Assembly: GCF_029626225.1 (NCBI RefSeq)
Contig: NZ_JARUBP010000001.1
Location: 1,488,001 to 1,552,000, forward strand
Source of the DNA: Asanoa sp. WMMD1127
GTDB taxonomy: Bacteria; Actinomycetota; Actinomycetes; Mycobacteriales; Micromonosporaceae
Reading direction: 5' to 3'
DNA length: 64,000 bases
Shown: positions 16,624 to 28,917 of the stretch, piece after piece
Layout: each line of letters begins with the position of its first letter
Position numbering within the stretch: position 1 is the first letter of the stretch
Notes under the pieces: generated by a model
Seen by the model: only the letters and a program-made list of their open reading frames with translations
Databases searched by the model: none
What the model was told of the DNA's origin: nothing
Made by a program: the position numbers and the translations under genes

Positions 16624-21039
<4,416 letters not shown>

Positions 21040-21267
21040 CGTTCCTCGCTCGGTCTGCGTGCATGGGAGGGTGCCGACAGGGGGTTGCCGCCGACAGCCT
21101 TCCCATCATGGCCTTTGCCGCACGGCGGGCGCGAGGGCGCGGGTCGGTATTACCGCCCGGTCGTGCCCAAACCGCCGCCGAGTGCGCTGTCGCGTGCCCT
21201 GGACGGCGCGTCCGGATTACCACCACCAGACCGGGCGGCTTGGAACAATACGTAGCTTCGGGGCAGG

Positions 21268-23367
21268 ATGCTAAGCGTGTCAGGGGAGGTCGGCGCGGGC
21301 CAGGTGGAGCACGTCCGTCATGTGCGCCTGCCCGCCGACCGGCGCACACCGGCGGCCGCGCGCGCTCTGGTGCGGGCCGTGCTGGCCGAGGCCGGGCTCG
21401 ACGACCTGGCCAACGAGGCGCTGCTGCTGACCACCGAGCTGTCCACGAACGCGGTCGTGCACGCGGGCACGGAGCTCGACATCGAGGTCGCGGCGGACGG
21501 GGTCGGGCTGACCGTGACGGTCACGGACTTCGCCGGCGGGCCGATCGAGACGGTGCTGGTGCGGCCCCGACCCGACGTCTCCGAAATCTCCGAAATTTCG
21601 GAAAGAGGACGCGGGTTGCTGCTGGTCGACCACTTCGCGTCCCGCTGGGGCACGATCCACGAGGGGGCGCGCAAGGGGGTCTGGTTCCGGCTCGACCGAC
21701 CGGGCGGGGCGTCCGCGCCGCACGCGGTGGTGCCTCGGCAGCTGGCCACCGGCGCCGCTCTGGGCGCCGCGCCGGTCGCGATCCCGACCAACCCCGGACC
21801 CTCGCCGACCGCGACCGAGATGGCCACGCTGAGCCAGACCGCGCCGGACGCGTACTCCGACGATCCGCTCCCCGACTTCGCCGGTGACCTGCTCACCAGG
21901 GTCGCCGACATGGTCGGCGCGGCCGGCGGCGTGGTGCGGCTCGACCGCGGTGACGGCGCCGGTTCGCGGGTGCTGGCCCGCTACGGTCGGCCGCCCCGCC
22001 CCGAGGACGAGCTGCTCCGCGTGCCGCTGGCGGTGAACCGGCCCTACAGCGGCGAGCTGGAGCTGGATGCGGCGCCGTCGGCCTATGCGCAGCCGCTGGC
22101 CGCGCTGGTCGCCGAGCGGCTCTCGCTCTATGTCGAGAACGACCGGCTGCGCCGGGCCGACCTGCGCCGGCAGAGCTGGCTGACGTTCCTGGCCGAGGCG
22201 AGCGAGTTGCTGGCACAGTCGCTCGACGTACACCTGACCATGGCCTTGATCCCGCAGCTCGTCGTGCCGCGGCTCGGGCAGTGGTGCGCGGTGCACACCA
22301 CCGACGAGTGGGGTCGGCTGCACCTGGCCGCCGCCAGCCACGCCGACGAGTCGATGCTGCCGCGGCTGCACGCGGTGCTCGCCGAGACCGGTCCGGAGTC
22401 GATGGTGGCGCGGCTGCGCGAGGCGTCGCGGACGGCGTCGCAGGTGCCGCTCGGGCCGCCGATGGAGGGCTTCGCGGTGCCGCTCGTGGCGCGCGGGCAG
22501 CGGCTCGGCACGCTCGCGGTCGGGCGGCACCAGCGGCACCGGCACGACCCCGACGAGATCGCGGTGATCGAGGACGTGGCCCGCCGGGCCGGGCTCGCGA
22601 TCGAGAACGCGCGGATCCACGAGGAGCGCCGCAAGGTCGCCCACACCCTCCAGCAGTCGCTGCTGCCGCCGGTGCTGCCGATCGTCAAGGGCATCGGCTT
22701 CGCCGCGGAGTACGTGCCGACCGGCGACGCGGCCGAGGTCGGCGGCGATTTCTACGATGTCGTGCCGCTCGCCGATGATCGCTGGCTGGTGGTAGTCGGC
22801 GACGTCTCCGGCAAGGGTGTGCCGGCCGCGGCGGTCACCGGCCTGGTCCGCGACGTGATCCGGGTGCTGGTGCACGACGCCCGCCCGCTGCCGGAGGCGC
22901 TGCACCGGCTCAACGAGACGCTGGTCGAGCGGGGCGGCGGGCGTTACTGCACGCTGGCGCTGGCCGCGGTCGGCCCGGCCGCCTCCGGCGAGGGCGATCT
23001 GGCGGTCTCGCTGCACCTGGCCGGCCACGACCGCCCGGTCGCGGTCCGCGCCGACGGCCGAGCCGGCTTCGTGGGTACGGGCGGCACGGCGCTCGGCCTC
23101 CTCGACGACGTCGCGACGCCGGTCGCCGAGCTGACGTTGCGCCCCGGCGACTCGCTGGTCTTCTACACGGACGGGGTGACGGAGCGCCGCCGCGGTCGGG
23201 ACCTGTTCGGCCCGGAACGCCTGCGCGACGCGGCGGCGCCACTGGCGGGCTATTCGGCGGACGTGGTCGCGGCCCGGCTGAAGACCGCGGTGATCGGCTT
23301 CTCCGCCGACACCCCGCGCGACGACATCGCCATCCTGGTGCTCCGCAACGACTTCCTGCCGGGCTGA
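21268..23367 (+). CDS. osaC: RsbW-like/GAF/SpoIIE phosphatase, OsaC-like
   Basis: A 699-residue multidomain regulator. It has an N-terminal HATPase of the RsbW type (about residues 15-135; TTELSTNAVVHA and RGRGLLLVDHFA boxes), a GAF domain (about 300-450; EDVARRAGLAIENARIHEERR at its end) and a C-terminal PP2C/SpoIIE phosphatase (about 470-699; EVGGDFYDV and DVSGKGVPAAAVT metal motifs, then FYTDGVTERR). It could both bind a sigma factor and dephosphorylate a STAS antagonist. It is divergent from the poly-HAMP kinase as in the osaABC locus of Streptomyces coelicolor, where OsaC controls SigB activity. A small repetitive insert (SEISEISE, near residue 108) splits the N-terminal domain. Confidence 0.85.
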   Translation: MLSVSGEVGAGQVEHVRHVRLPADRRTPAAARALVRAVLAEAGLDDLANEALLLTTELSTNAVVHAGTELDIEVAADGVGLTVTVTDFAGGPIETVLVRPRPDVSEISEISERGRGLLLVDHFASRWGTIHEGARKGVWFRLDRPGGASAPHAVVPRQLATGAALGAAPVAIPTNPGPSPTATEMATLSQTAPDAYSDDPLPDFAGDLLTRVADMVGAAGGVVRLDRGDGAGSRVLARYGRPPRPEDELLRVPLAVNRPYSGELELDAAPSAYAQPLAALVAERLSLYVENDRLRRADLRRQSWLTFLAEASELLAQSLDVHLTMALIPQLVVPRLGQWCAVHTTDEWGRLHLAAASHADESMLPRLHAVLAETGPESMVARLREASRTASQVPLGPPMEGFAVPLVARGQRLGTLAVGRHQRHRHDPDEIAVIEDVARRAGLAIENARIHEERRKVAHTLQQSLLPPVLPIVKGIGFAAEYVPTGDAAEVGGDFYDVVPLADDRWLVVVGDVSGKGVPAAAVTGLVRDVIRVLVHDARPLPEALHRLNETLVERGGGRYCTLALAAVGPAASGEGDLAVSLHLAGHDRPVAVRADGRAGFVGTGGTALGLLDDVATPVAELTLRPGDSLVFYTDGVTERRRGRDLFGPERLRDAAAPLAGYSADVVAARLKTAVIGFSADTPRDDIAILVLRNDFLPG

Positions 23368-23377
23368 CCCGCTCGCG

Positions 23378-23881
23378 ATGGACCGGATGCGTTGGTCGGT
23401 GGACCAGGTGAACCCGGCCGCCACCGACCGCATCATGGAAATCGGCTGCGGCGGCGGCACGGCCGCTGCGCTTGTCTGTGCCCGGTTGGTTTCGGGCTCG
23501 CTGGTGGCTATCGACCGCTCGGCCACGGCGGTGAAGAAGACGCTGACCCGCAACGAGGAGTGCGTGGCCGCCGGTCGCCTGACGGTGATCCAGGCACCGT
23601 TCACCGCGGCCGGAGTCGGCGACCTGGGTCCGTTCGACAAGATCTTCTCGATCAACGTGAATCTCTTCTGGACGTCGCCGGCGGTCGAGGAGCTGGCGCT
23701 GCTGCGCCGGCTGCTCGTGCCGGGCGGCACGATGTTCGCCTGCTGGGGCCGCGGCCCGACACCGGGCCGCTCGGACGAGATCGCCCGCCGCACCGCGTCC
23801 CGGTTCGCCGAGTCAGGCTTCGAGACGACGGTGACGTCCGCCGACGGCTTGCAGTGCGTGGCCGCTAGTCCCGAACCCTGA
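23378..23881 (+). CDS. class I SAM-dependent methyltransferase
   Basis: A 167-residue Rossmann methyltransferase. The SAM-binding motif I is EIGCGGGTAAA (residues 22-32), followed by VAIDRS (motif II) and the post-motif segment FDKIFSINVNLFW. It is shorter than most family members and lacks an obvious substrate-specific domain. It begins 10 bases after the phosphatase stop and so is probably co-transcribed with it. The substrate is unknown. Confidence 0.85.
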   Translation: MDRMRWSVDQVNPAATDRIMEIGCGGGTAAALVCARLVSGSLVAIDRSATAVKKTLTRNEECVAAGRLTVIQAPFTAAGVGDLGPFDKIFSINVNLFWTSPAVEELALLRRLLVPGGTMFACWGRGPTPGRSDEIARRTASRFAESGFETTVTSADGLQCVAASPEP

Positions 23882-24124
23882 GCCCGGACCGATGTGACGC
23901 TCCGCGTCGGAGTCAGCCCGGTGTAGCGGTCTGGGCGATCGCCCGCGCGGACGCCGCGTCGTCAGCGCGCAGGCGTTCCCCCGTGGCGCGTCGTCCTGGG
24001 GTCGCGTCGCGCCGCACACGCGAAAGCATGTATCGACGCGTTCTCGCATGTGCGCCCGCTGGCAGTCCCGCCTGAGCCGGCTCGCGACATCCCTTTACCT
24101 GGCGCCTGCTCGTTAGCATCGGCT

Positions 24125-24407
24125 GTGGTCGACGTCGAGCGGACCTTTCGGCGGCTGGAGCCGCTGCACGTGATGTTTGCCCTCTTCTGGGGCTTGGGGA
24201 TGCTGGTTCCGGTCCTGGCCCACTGGTTCGCCGGGCTCAAGACCGCGGCGGTTGCCCTTCTCGCCGTTGACGCTGCCGTCCTCACCGCGATCTACCTGGC
24301 GGCGCCGGCGGCTTCGATCGTGGTCACGCCGAGGTCTGCTGACCGCGGTTGCGGTGGTCGTGTCGCTCGCAGCGGCCCGCTACCTGATATCCATCGACGG
24401 CCAGTAA
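24125..24407 (+). pseudogene. small three-helix membrane protein, frameshifted
   Basis: From GTG 24125 the frame encodes two membrane helices (HVMFALFWGLGMLVPVLAHW; then TAAVALLAVDAAVLTAIYLA). Near 24330 a third helix (GLLTAVAVVVSLAAARYL) continues in the adjacent frame to TAA 24407. The 283-base span is one base too long for a continuous frame, so one base seems inserted (or two lost) around 24325-24345. A TAGCAT box five bases before GTG supports the start. The reunited product would be about 94 residues. Family and function are unknown; a sequencing error is possible. Confidence 0.55.
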
Positions 24408-24468
24408 GCCGAGGTCGCGCGCGGCGAGTTTCGCACATTGAGGGCTTTGTCCGTTTAGCGTGGGTTTG

Positions 24469-26082
24469 ATGACGAGCACCGCCGAGGGTGGGACCGACAA
24501 GTACATCGCGCTGGCAGCGATGGTGTTCGCGGTCGCGATGACGTTCATCGACCAGACGATCGTGTCCATCGCTGTCCCGGACATCTCCGGCGAGCTCGGG
24601 GTGTCGGCGTCCGCGATCCAGTGGGTGATCAATGGGTACCTGCTGTCGCTGTCCGCCTTCTTCGCCTTCGGTGGGCGGCTGGCCGATCTGCTCGGACATC
24701 GGCGGATGGTCCTGATCGGAGTGACCATCTTCGCCGTCTCGTCGGCGCTGTGCGGTGCGACGCCGTCCGGGGACGCGGCCGAGCCGTGGCTGATCGTCTT
24801 CCGGGTCATCCAGGGGTTCGGCGCGGCGCTGCTGTTCCCGGCGGCCCTCGCGATCGTGGTCGCGGCGTTCCCTTTGCAGCAGCGCGGGCGGGCGCTGGCG
24901 ATCTTCTTCGGGGTCACCGGCGGGCTGACCGCGATCGGGCCGATCCTGGGCGGGTGGCTCACGCAGTACACGTGGCGGGCGATCTTCTGGGTGAACGTAC
25001 CCGTGGCGGTCATCGCGATCGTGTTGACCTTCCTCGCCAAGGTGAACCCGGCGCACCGGCGCGAGAAGCTCGACTGGCGCGGGGCCGCCTTGATCGTCGC
25101 CGGCATGGCGTTGAGCGTGCTCGGCCTGCAGCAGGCCAGCTCGTGGGGCTGGGACAGCTGGCGCACCTGGCTGTGCATCGCCGTCGGGTTCGCGATCCTG
25201 GTGATCTTCGTGCTGGTCGAGCTGCGTACCGAGACGCCGTTGATCAAAGTTCGGATCTTCCGCGACCGGGCGTTCACGATCGACAACGCGGTGCTGTTCT
25301 TCGGCCTGATGGCCTTCGTGCCGCTGTTCTTCTTCGCGAGCGTCTACTCGCAGATCTCGCTGGGCCAGTCCGCCAACGGCGCGGGGCTCTACCTGCTGAT
25401 CTTCTTCGGCGGCTTCGTGGTCGCGGCGCAGATCGGCGGCCGCATGCTCGACCAGGGCGGCGCGCGGCGCCCGGTCATCCTCGGCTGCGTGCTCGGCACG
25501 ATCGGTTTCGCGTTCTGGGCCCGCAGCCTGACCACACTCGACGAGGGCAGCCAGTGGTACTGGATCGTGCTGTCCGGCGCCGGCATCGGCTTCTTCCTGG
25601 GCCCGGCCAGCACGGACGCGGTCAACCGCGCGATCAACGCGTCGTACGGCGAGGTCACCGGCATCACCCAGACGCTGCGCAACTACGGGTCGAGCCTGAG
25701 CCTGGCCATCCTCGGCACCGTCCTGCTCCAGGTCGGGCGCGACAAAATCAACACCTCGCTGACCGGCCTCGGCGTGCCCAGCGCCGACGCGACCGCAGCG
25801 GCCAACTCCCTGATGTCGTCGACGGCCGGCGCGACGGCGACCAACGCCCTCCCACCGTCCATCCGCGAGGCGGCGATGGTGGCGATCCAACGCGACTACG
25901 CCGAAGCCAGCCGCGTGGTCTTCTTCGGCATGGCCGTCGCGCTGTTCGTCGCGCTCTGCTTCGCGCTGTTCCACCCGGGCGGCAAGGTCACGGCCGAGAA
26001 CAAGTCCGAAGAGCCGGCCGCCACCCCCACCCGCACCTCAGGCGGCGACGGCCCGCTCGACCCACCCGTCGCGCCTGCCTGA
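24469..26082 (+). CDS. MFS drug exporter, DHA2 (EmrB/QacA) family
   Basis: A transporter of about 537 residues with 14 predicted membrane helices, the DHA2 layout. Family marks include the helix-1 motif TFIDQTIVSIAVPDIS, motif A GRLADLLGHRRM (about residues 66-77) and a motif C-like GGLTAIGPILGGWL. It likely exports drugs or a hydrophobic metabolite by proton antiport. ATG 24469 follows a TAGCGT box by seven bases, so the mRNA is probably leaderless. No regulator gene lies beside it, and the substrate is unknown. Confidence 0.9.
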   Translation: MTSTAEGGTDKYIALAAMVFAVAMTFIDQTIVSIAVPDISGELGVSASAIQWVINGYLLSLSAFFAFGGRLADLLGHRRMVLIGVTIFAVSSALCGATPSGDAAEPWLIVFRVIQGFGAALLFPAALAIVVAAFPLQQRGRALAIFFGVTGGLTAIGPILGGWLTQYTWRAIFWVNVPVAVIAIVLTFLAKVNPAHRREKLDWRGAALIVAGMALSVLGLQQASSWGWDSWRTWLCIAVGFAILVIFVLVELRTETPLIKVRIFRDRAFTIDNAVLFFGLMAFVPLFFFASVYSQISLGQSANGAGLYLLIFFGGFVVAAQIGGRMLDQGGARRPVILGCVLGTIGFAFWARSLTTLDEGSQWYWIVLSGAGIGFFLGPASTDAVNRAINASYGEVTGITQTLRNYGSSLSLAILGTVLLQVGRDKINTSLTGLGVPSADATAAANSLMSSTAGATATNALPPSIREAAMVAIQRDYAEASRVVFFGMAVALFVALCFALFHPGGKVTAENKSEEPAATPTRTSGGDGPLDPPVAPA

Positions 26083-26227
26083 CCCGGCCGGGGGTGTTCG
26101 CCGGCTGCGAACGGCGTGTCCGTGGGCCGGGCGGCGGGTATAGCGTCGGCAGAGAGGCCGGTGACGGTCTTCGGTGGCTCCAGCACACCCGGCCCGCTCG
26201 CCGCGTGGTCCGACGGAAGGACTGACG

Positions 26228-26857
26228 ATGCCGCTCGACGACCATCCGCGGCGGTGGAACGTGCCGCCGGGCATGCCGCAGCTTCCCGATCAGCCGGCCG
26301 AGCCGCCGTTGGCGCCGTGGTTGGAGGAGAAGCTCTTCGATCGCCGCATCGTGATCCTGCAGGGCACGGTCAACGGGGCCGCCGCCACGCGGACCGCCGC
26401 CGCGCTGTTGACGCTCGACGCGCAGGGTGAGGACCCGGTCGAGCTCCACCTGCGCAGCCCCGACGGTGACCTGGACGCCGTCTTCGCCGTCATCGACGCG
26501 CTCGACATCATGCACGCACCGGTGCACGCCCTCGCCTCGGCCGAGATCGGCGGGGCCGCGATCGGGCTCTACGCGGTCGCACCGCATCGCAAGGCCTTCC
26601 CGCACTCCCGCTTCCGCCTGCGCGAGCCGCGGGCGGCCGGCGTCTCCGGCACCGCCGAGGACGTCGCCCACGCCGCGGGCCACCACCTGCGGGCGCTCGA
26701 CGACCTGATCGTGCGGATCGCCGAGGCGACCGGCCAACCGCGCAGCCGCGTCGAGGACGACCTGTCCCGCGGTCGCCAGCTCACGGCGGCGGAAGCCCGC
26801 GAGTACGGCCTCGTCCACGAGATCGTCAGCCCCGGCAAGAAGGGCGACCCGAGCTGA
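26228..26857 (+). CDS. ClpP-like protein lacking the catalytic triad
   Basis: A 209-residue protein with the ClpP/crotonase fold. Canonical elements align without gaps: the strand-helix region EIGGAAIGLYAV in place of the ClpP QAASMGAFLL, the PHSR stretch, and the end LTAAEAREYGLVHEIV. The catalytic Ser position is Ile, the His of the HQP motif is Arg (REP), and the Asp of the DRD motif is Gly (SRG). All three catalytic residues are therefore missing. It may bind other ClpP subunits or substrates without cutting. A ribosome site GGAAGGA precedes ATG 26228; a TATAGCGT box lies upstream at 26139-26146. Confidence 0.8.
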   Translation: MPLDDHPRRWNVPPGMPQLPDQPAEPPLAPWLEEKLFDRRIVILQGTVNGAAATRTAAALLTLDAQGEDPVELHLRSPDGDLDAVFAVIDALDIMHAPVHALASAEIGGAAIGLYAVAPHRKAFPHSRFRLREPRAAGVSGTAEDVAHAAGHHLRALDDLIVRIAEATGQPRSRVEDDLSRGRQLTAAEAREYGLVHEIVSPGKKGDPS

Positions 26858-26921
26858 CGACGACGAACCTCACAGATTCGCCGGGCCGGGAACCGCGACC
26901 GAGGTTCGTAGGCTCGGTCGG

Positions 26922-27551
26922 GTGAGCCTCGACGCCTTCCCGCCGATCCTGTTCGACATCGACGGCACCCTCGTCGACTCCACCGACGTGGTGGCGTCCG
27001 TCTGGCGCGCCGTCGCCGACCAGCACGGCGTCGACGCCGAGGCGATCCTCGCCGTCTGTCACGGCCGTCGCGACGCCGAGGTCGTGCCCGAGTTCTTCCC
27101 CGCACACGCGGCCGCCACGGTCTTCCGTCAGATCGCCGAGGCCGAGCCGCGCTACGCACACCTGCTGCGTCCCCTCCCGGGCGCCGCTGCCCTGCTGAAC
27201 AGCCTCGACGACCAGGCCTGGGCCGCCGTCACCTCCGGACCGCGGGCGCTGATGACCAGCCGACTCCGCGCTGCCGGCCTGCCGGTCCCGGCCGTCCTCG
27301 TCACCGCTGATGACGTAGCCCACGGCAAGCCCGACCCTGAGGGCTACCTGCTGGCCGCGAAGCTGCTCGACCGGGACATCGCCAGCTGCGTGGTCGTCGA
27401 AGACGCCCCCGCCGGGATCAGAGCGGGCAGAGCCGCCGGCGCCCGGCAGGTCGTCGGCATCACGACCACTCATCCGGCCACCTCGCTCAAAGCCGCCGGC
27501 GCCGACACGGTCATCGACAACCTGGCCGCACTCCGGCAGGCGATCGGCTAA
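26922..27551 (+). CDS. HAD-superfamily phosphatase (beta-phosphoglucomutase/Gph-like)
   Basis: A 209-residue HAD subfamily IA enzyme. Motif I is FDIDGTLVDS (residues 10-19), motif II VTSGP, motif III the lysine in AHGKPDPEGYLLA, and motif IV VVEDAPAGIRAGRAAG. It hydrolyses a small phosphate ester, most likely a sugar phosphate. A TAGGCT box ends seven bases before GTG 26922, indicating a leaderless start. Its stop overlaps the stop of the convergent FAD oxidase. Confidence 0.9.
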   Translation: MSLDAFPPILFDIDGTLVDSTDVVASVWRAVADQHGVDAEAILAVCHGRRDAEVVPEFFPAHAAATVFRQIAEAEPRYAHLLRPLPGAAALLNSLDDQAWAAVTSGPRALMTSRLRAAGLPVPAVLVTADDVAHGKPDPEGYLLAAKLLDRDIASCVVVEDAPAGIRAGRAAGARQVVGITTTHPATSLKAAGADTVIDNLAALRQAIG

Positions 27552-28837
27552 AGCCCGCCGATCCAGCGGCCCGGCGCCATGCGCCGGTGTGGGTCGAAGC
27601 GTTCCTTCACCTCCCGCAGCGTCGGCAGGGCCGCGACCGGCCCCCACAAGTCGATCGCCTGGCGGACGGCGGGCGGCGCCGAGGTCACCACACACGTCCC
27701 GCCGCGGAACAGCAGCACCCCACGGACCGCCGACAGGATCGCCGCGACCCGCTCCGCACCGAGGCTGGCTGGCAGCGAGGCCTGCACGACCCCGATGCCC
27801 GCGGCCCCGCGCACCGGGATCGGACCGCCCACCGCGTCGCGCAGCGCGTAGATCGCCGCGTGCAGGTCGCTGATCGGCACCGTCAACCGCAACGCGACCT
27901 CGCCCGGCTCGAACGGATAGCGATGCCACCAGCGCGGCGGGGTGTCGAGCGCCCGGGCGTCACCGCCCAGCACCCCCACCAGCTGCTCGGCTCGCTCGAG
28001 CACCTCGGCCTGGGCGCCCTCCAGCAGCAGCGCGACCGTGCCGGGGCCCTGCCGGCTCCGCTGGCGCGGGATCAGCAACGCCCGATGGGCCGGCAGGTCG
28101 ACCTCGATCGCCGATGGCGCCACCGACGCCGCCAACGCCTGCCGCACCAGGTCGTGCACCTCCAGCGGCGTCCACACCGAGCGGCTCACCCAGACGCGGG
28201 CGGACGGTGCGGCCTGGGTCCGCAACGTCGCGGAGACCAGCAGCGCCAGCGCGCCCTGCGACCCGCACAGGACCTGGTTGAGCCCCGGCCCGGCGCCGCC
28301 GCGCATCGACCAGCCGTCGGCATGGTGCAGCCGCCCCTCGGCGTCGATGTAACTGACCCCGATCACCTGCTCGCACGGCGTGCCGAACCGGTGGCGCAGC
28401 GGCCCGGCCTCGTCGGCGGCCAGCACCCCGCCGATCGTCGCGCCGATCGACCGCGGGTCGCAGGCCAACCGGTGGCCGCGCTGCCCGAGCGCGGCCTGCA
28501 CCGCTCGCACCGGCGTGCCGGCGCCGACCTCGACGCTCAGCTCACCAGGGTCGCGATGCCAGATGCCGGCCAGCCGCCCGGTGTCGACGATGAGGTCGAG
28601 CCGGGCCGGCGGCGCGCCCCAGTCGAGTTTGGTCGCCGCACCGCGGGGCACCACGGCCAGGTCGTGGTCGGCCGCCAGGGACAGGACCGCCGAAGCCGCC
28701 TCGACGGTGCCGGGCGCCGCGACCCACCGCGCGGGCACGCCGGCCACCTCGTCGGCGGCGCCGGCCTCGCGGGCGAACTGCTCGCCGCAGATGTCGGCCA
28801 GGCGTCGCCGCACGTCGAAGCCGCCCGGCGAAGTCAT
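27548..28837 (-). CDS. FAD-binding oxidase, GlcE/FAD-linked oxidase family
   Basis: A 429-residue flavoprotein with a PCMH-type FAD domain in residues 35-215. The segment VAAPGTVEAASAVLSLA begins it, and the pyrophosphate-binding stretches are VVPRGAATKLDWG and DPRSIGATIGGVLAADEAGP. The C-terminal half resembles glycolate oxidase subunit GlcE. It probably oxidises a 2-hydroxyacid, but it stands alone without GlcD or GlcF partners, so the substrate is open. I chose ATG 28837: a TACGAT box on this strand (28844-28849) ends six bases before it, matching the leaderless pattern. It is divergent from oligopeptidase B. Confidence 0.85.
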   Translation of the reverse strand: MTSPGGFDVRRRLADICGEQFAREAGAADEVAGVPARWVAAPGTVEAASAVLSLAADHDLAVVPRGAATKLDWGAPPARLDLIVDTGRLAGIWHRDPGELSVEVGAGTPVRAVQAALGQRGHRLACDPRSIGATIGGVLAADEAGPLRHRFGTPCEQVIGVSYIDAEGRLHHADGWSMRGGAGPGLNQVLCGSQGALALLVSATLRTQAAPSARVWVSRSVWTPLEVHDLVRQALAASVAPSAIEVDLPAHRALLIPRQRSRQGPGTVALLLEGAQAEVLERAEQLVGVLGGDARALDTPPRWWHRYPFEPGEVALRLTVPISDLHAAIYALRDAVGGPIPVRGAAGIGVVQASLPASLGAERVAAILSAVRGVLLFRGGTCVVTSAPPAVRQAIDLWGPVAALPTLREVKERFDPHRRMAPGRWIGGL

Positions 28838-28917
28838 GGCGCAATCGTACACATGTTCGAACGGGCTGCAACGCCCGCCAACGAAGACCCAACGCCGCTA
28901 CGGGTAGCGTGCACGGG

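Noticed and set aside
21280-23793. 837-codon minus-strand frame opposite the SpoIIE-type gene
   Set aside because: Antisense shadow; no motifs.
24292-25974. 560-codon minus-strand frame opposite the MFS gene
   Set aside because: Highly charged shadow of a membrane protein gene.
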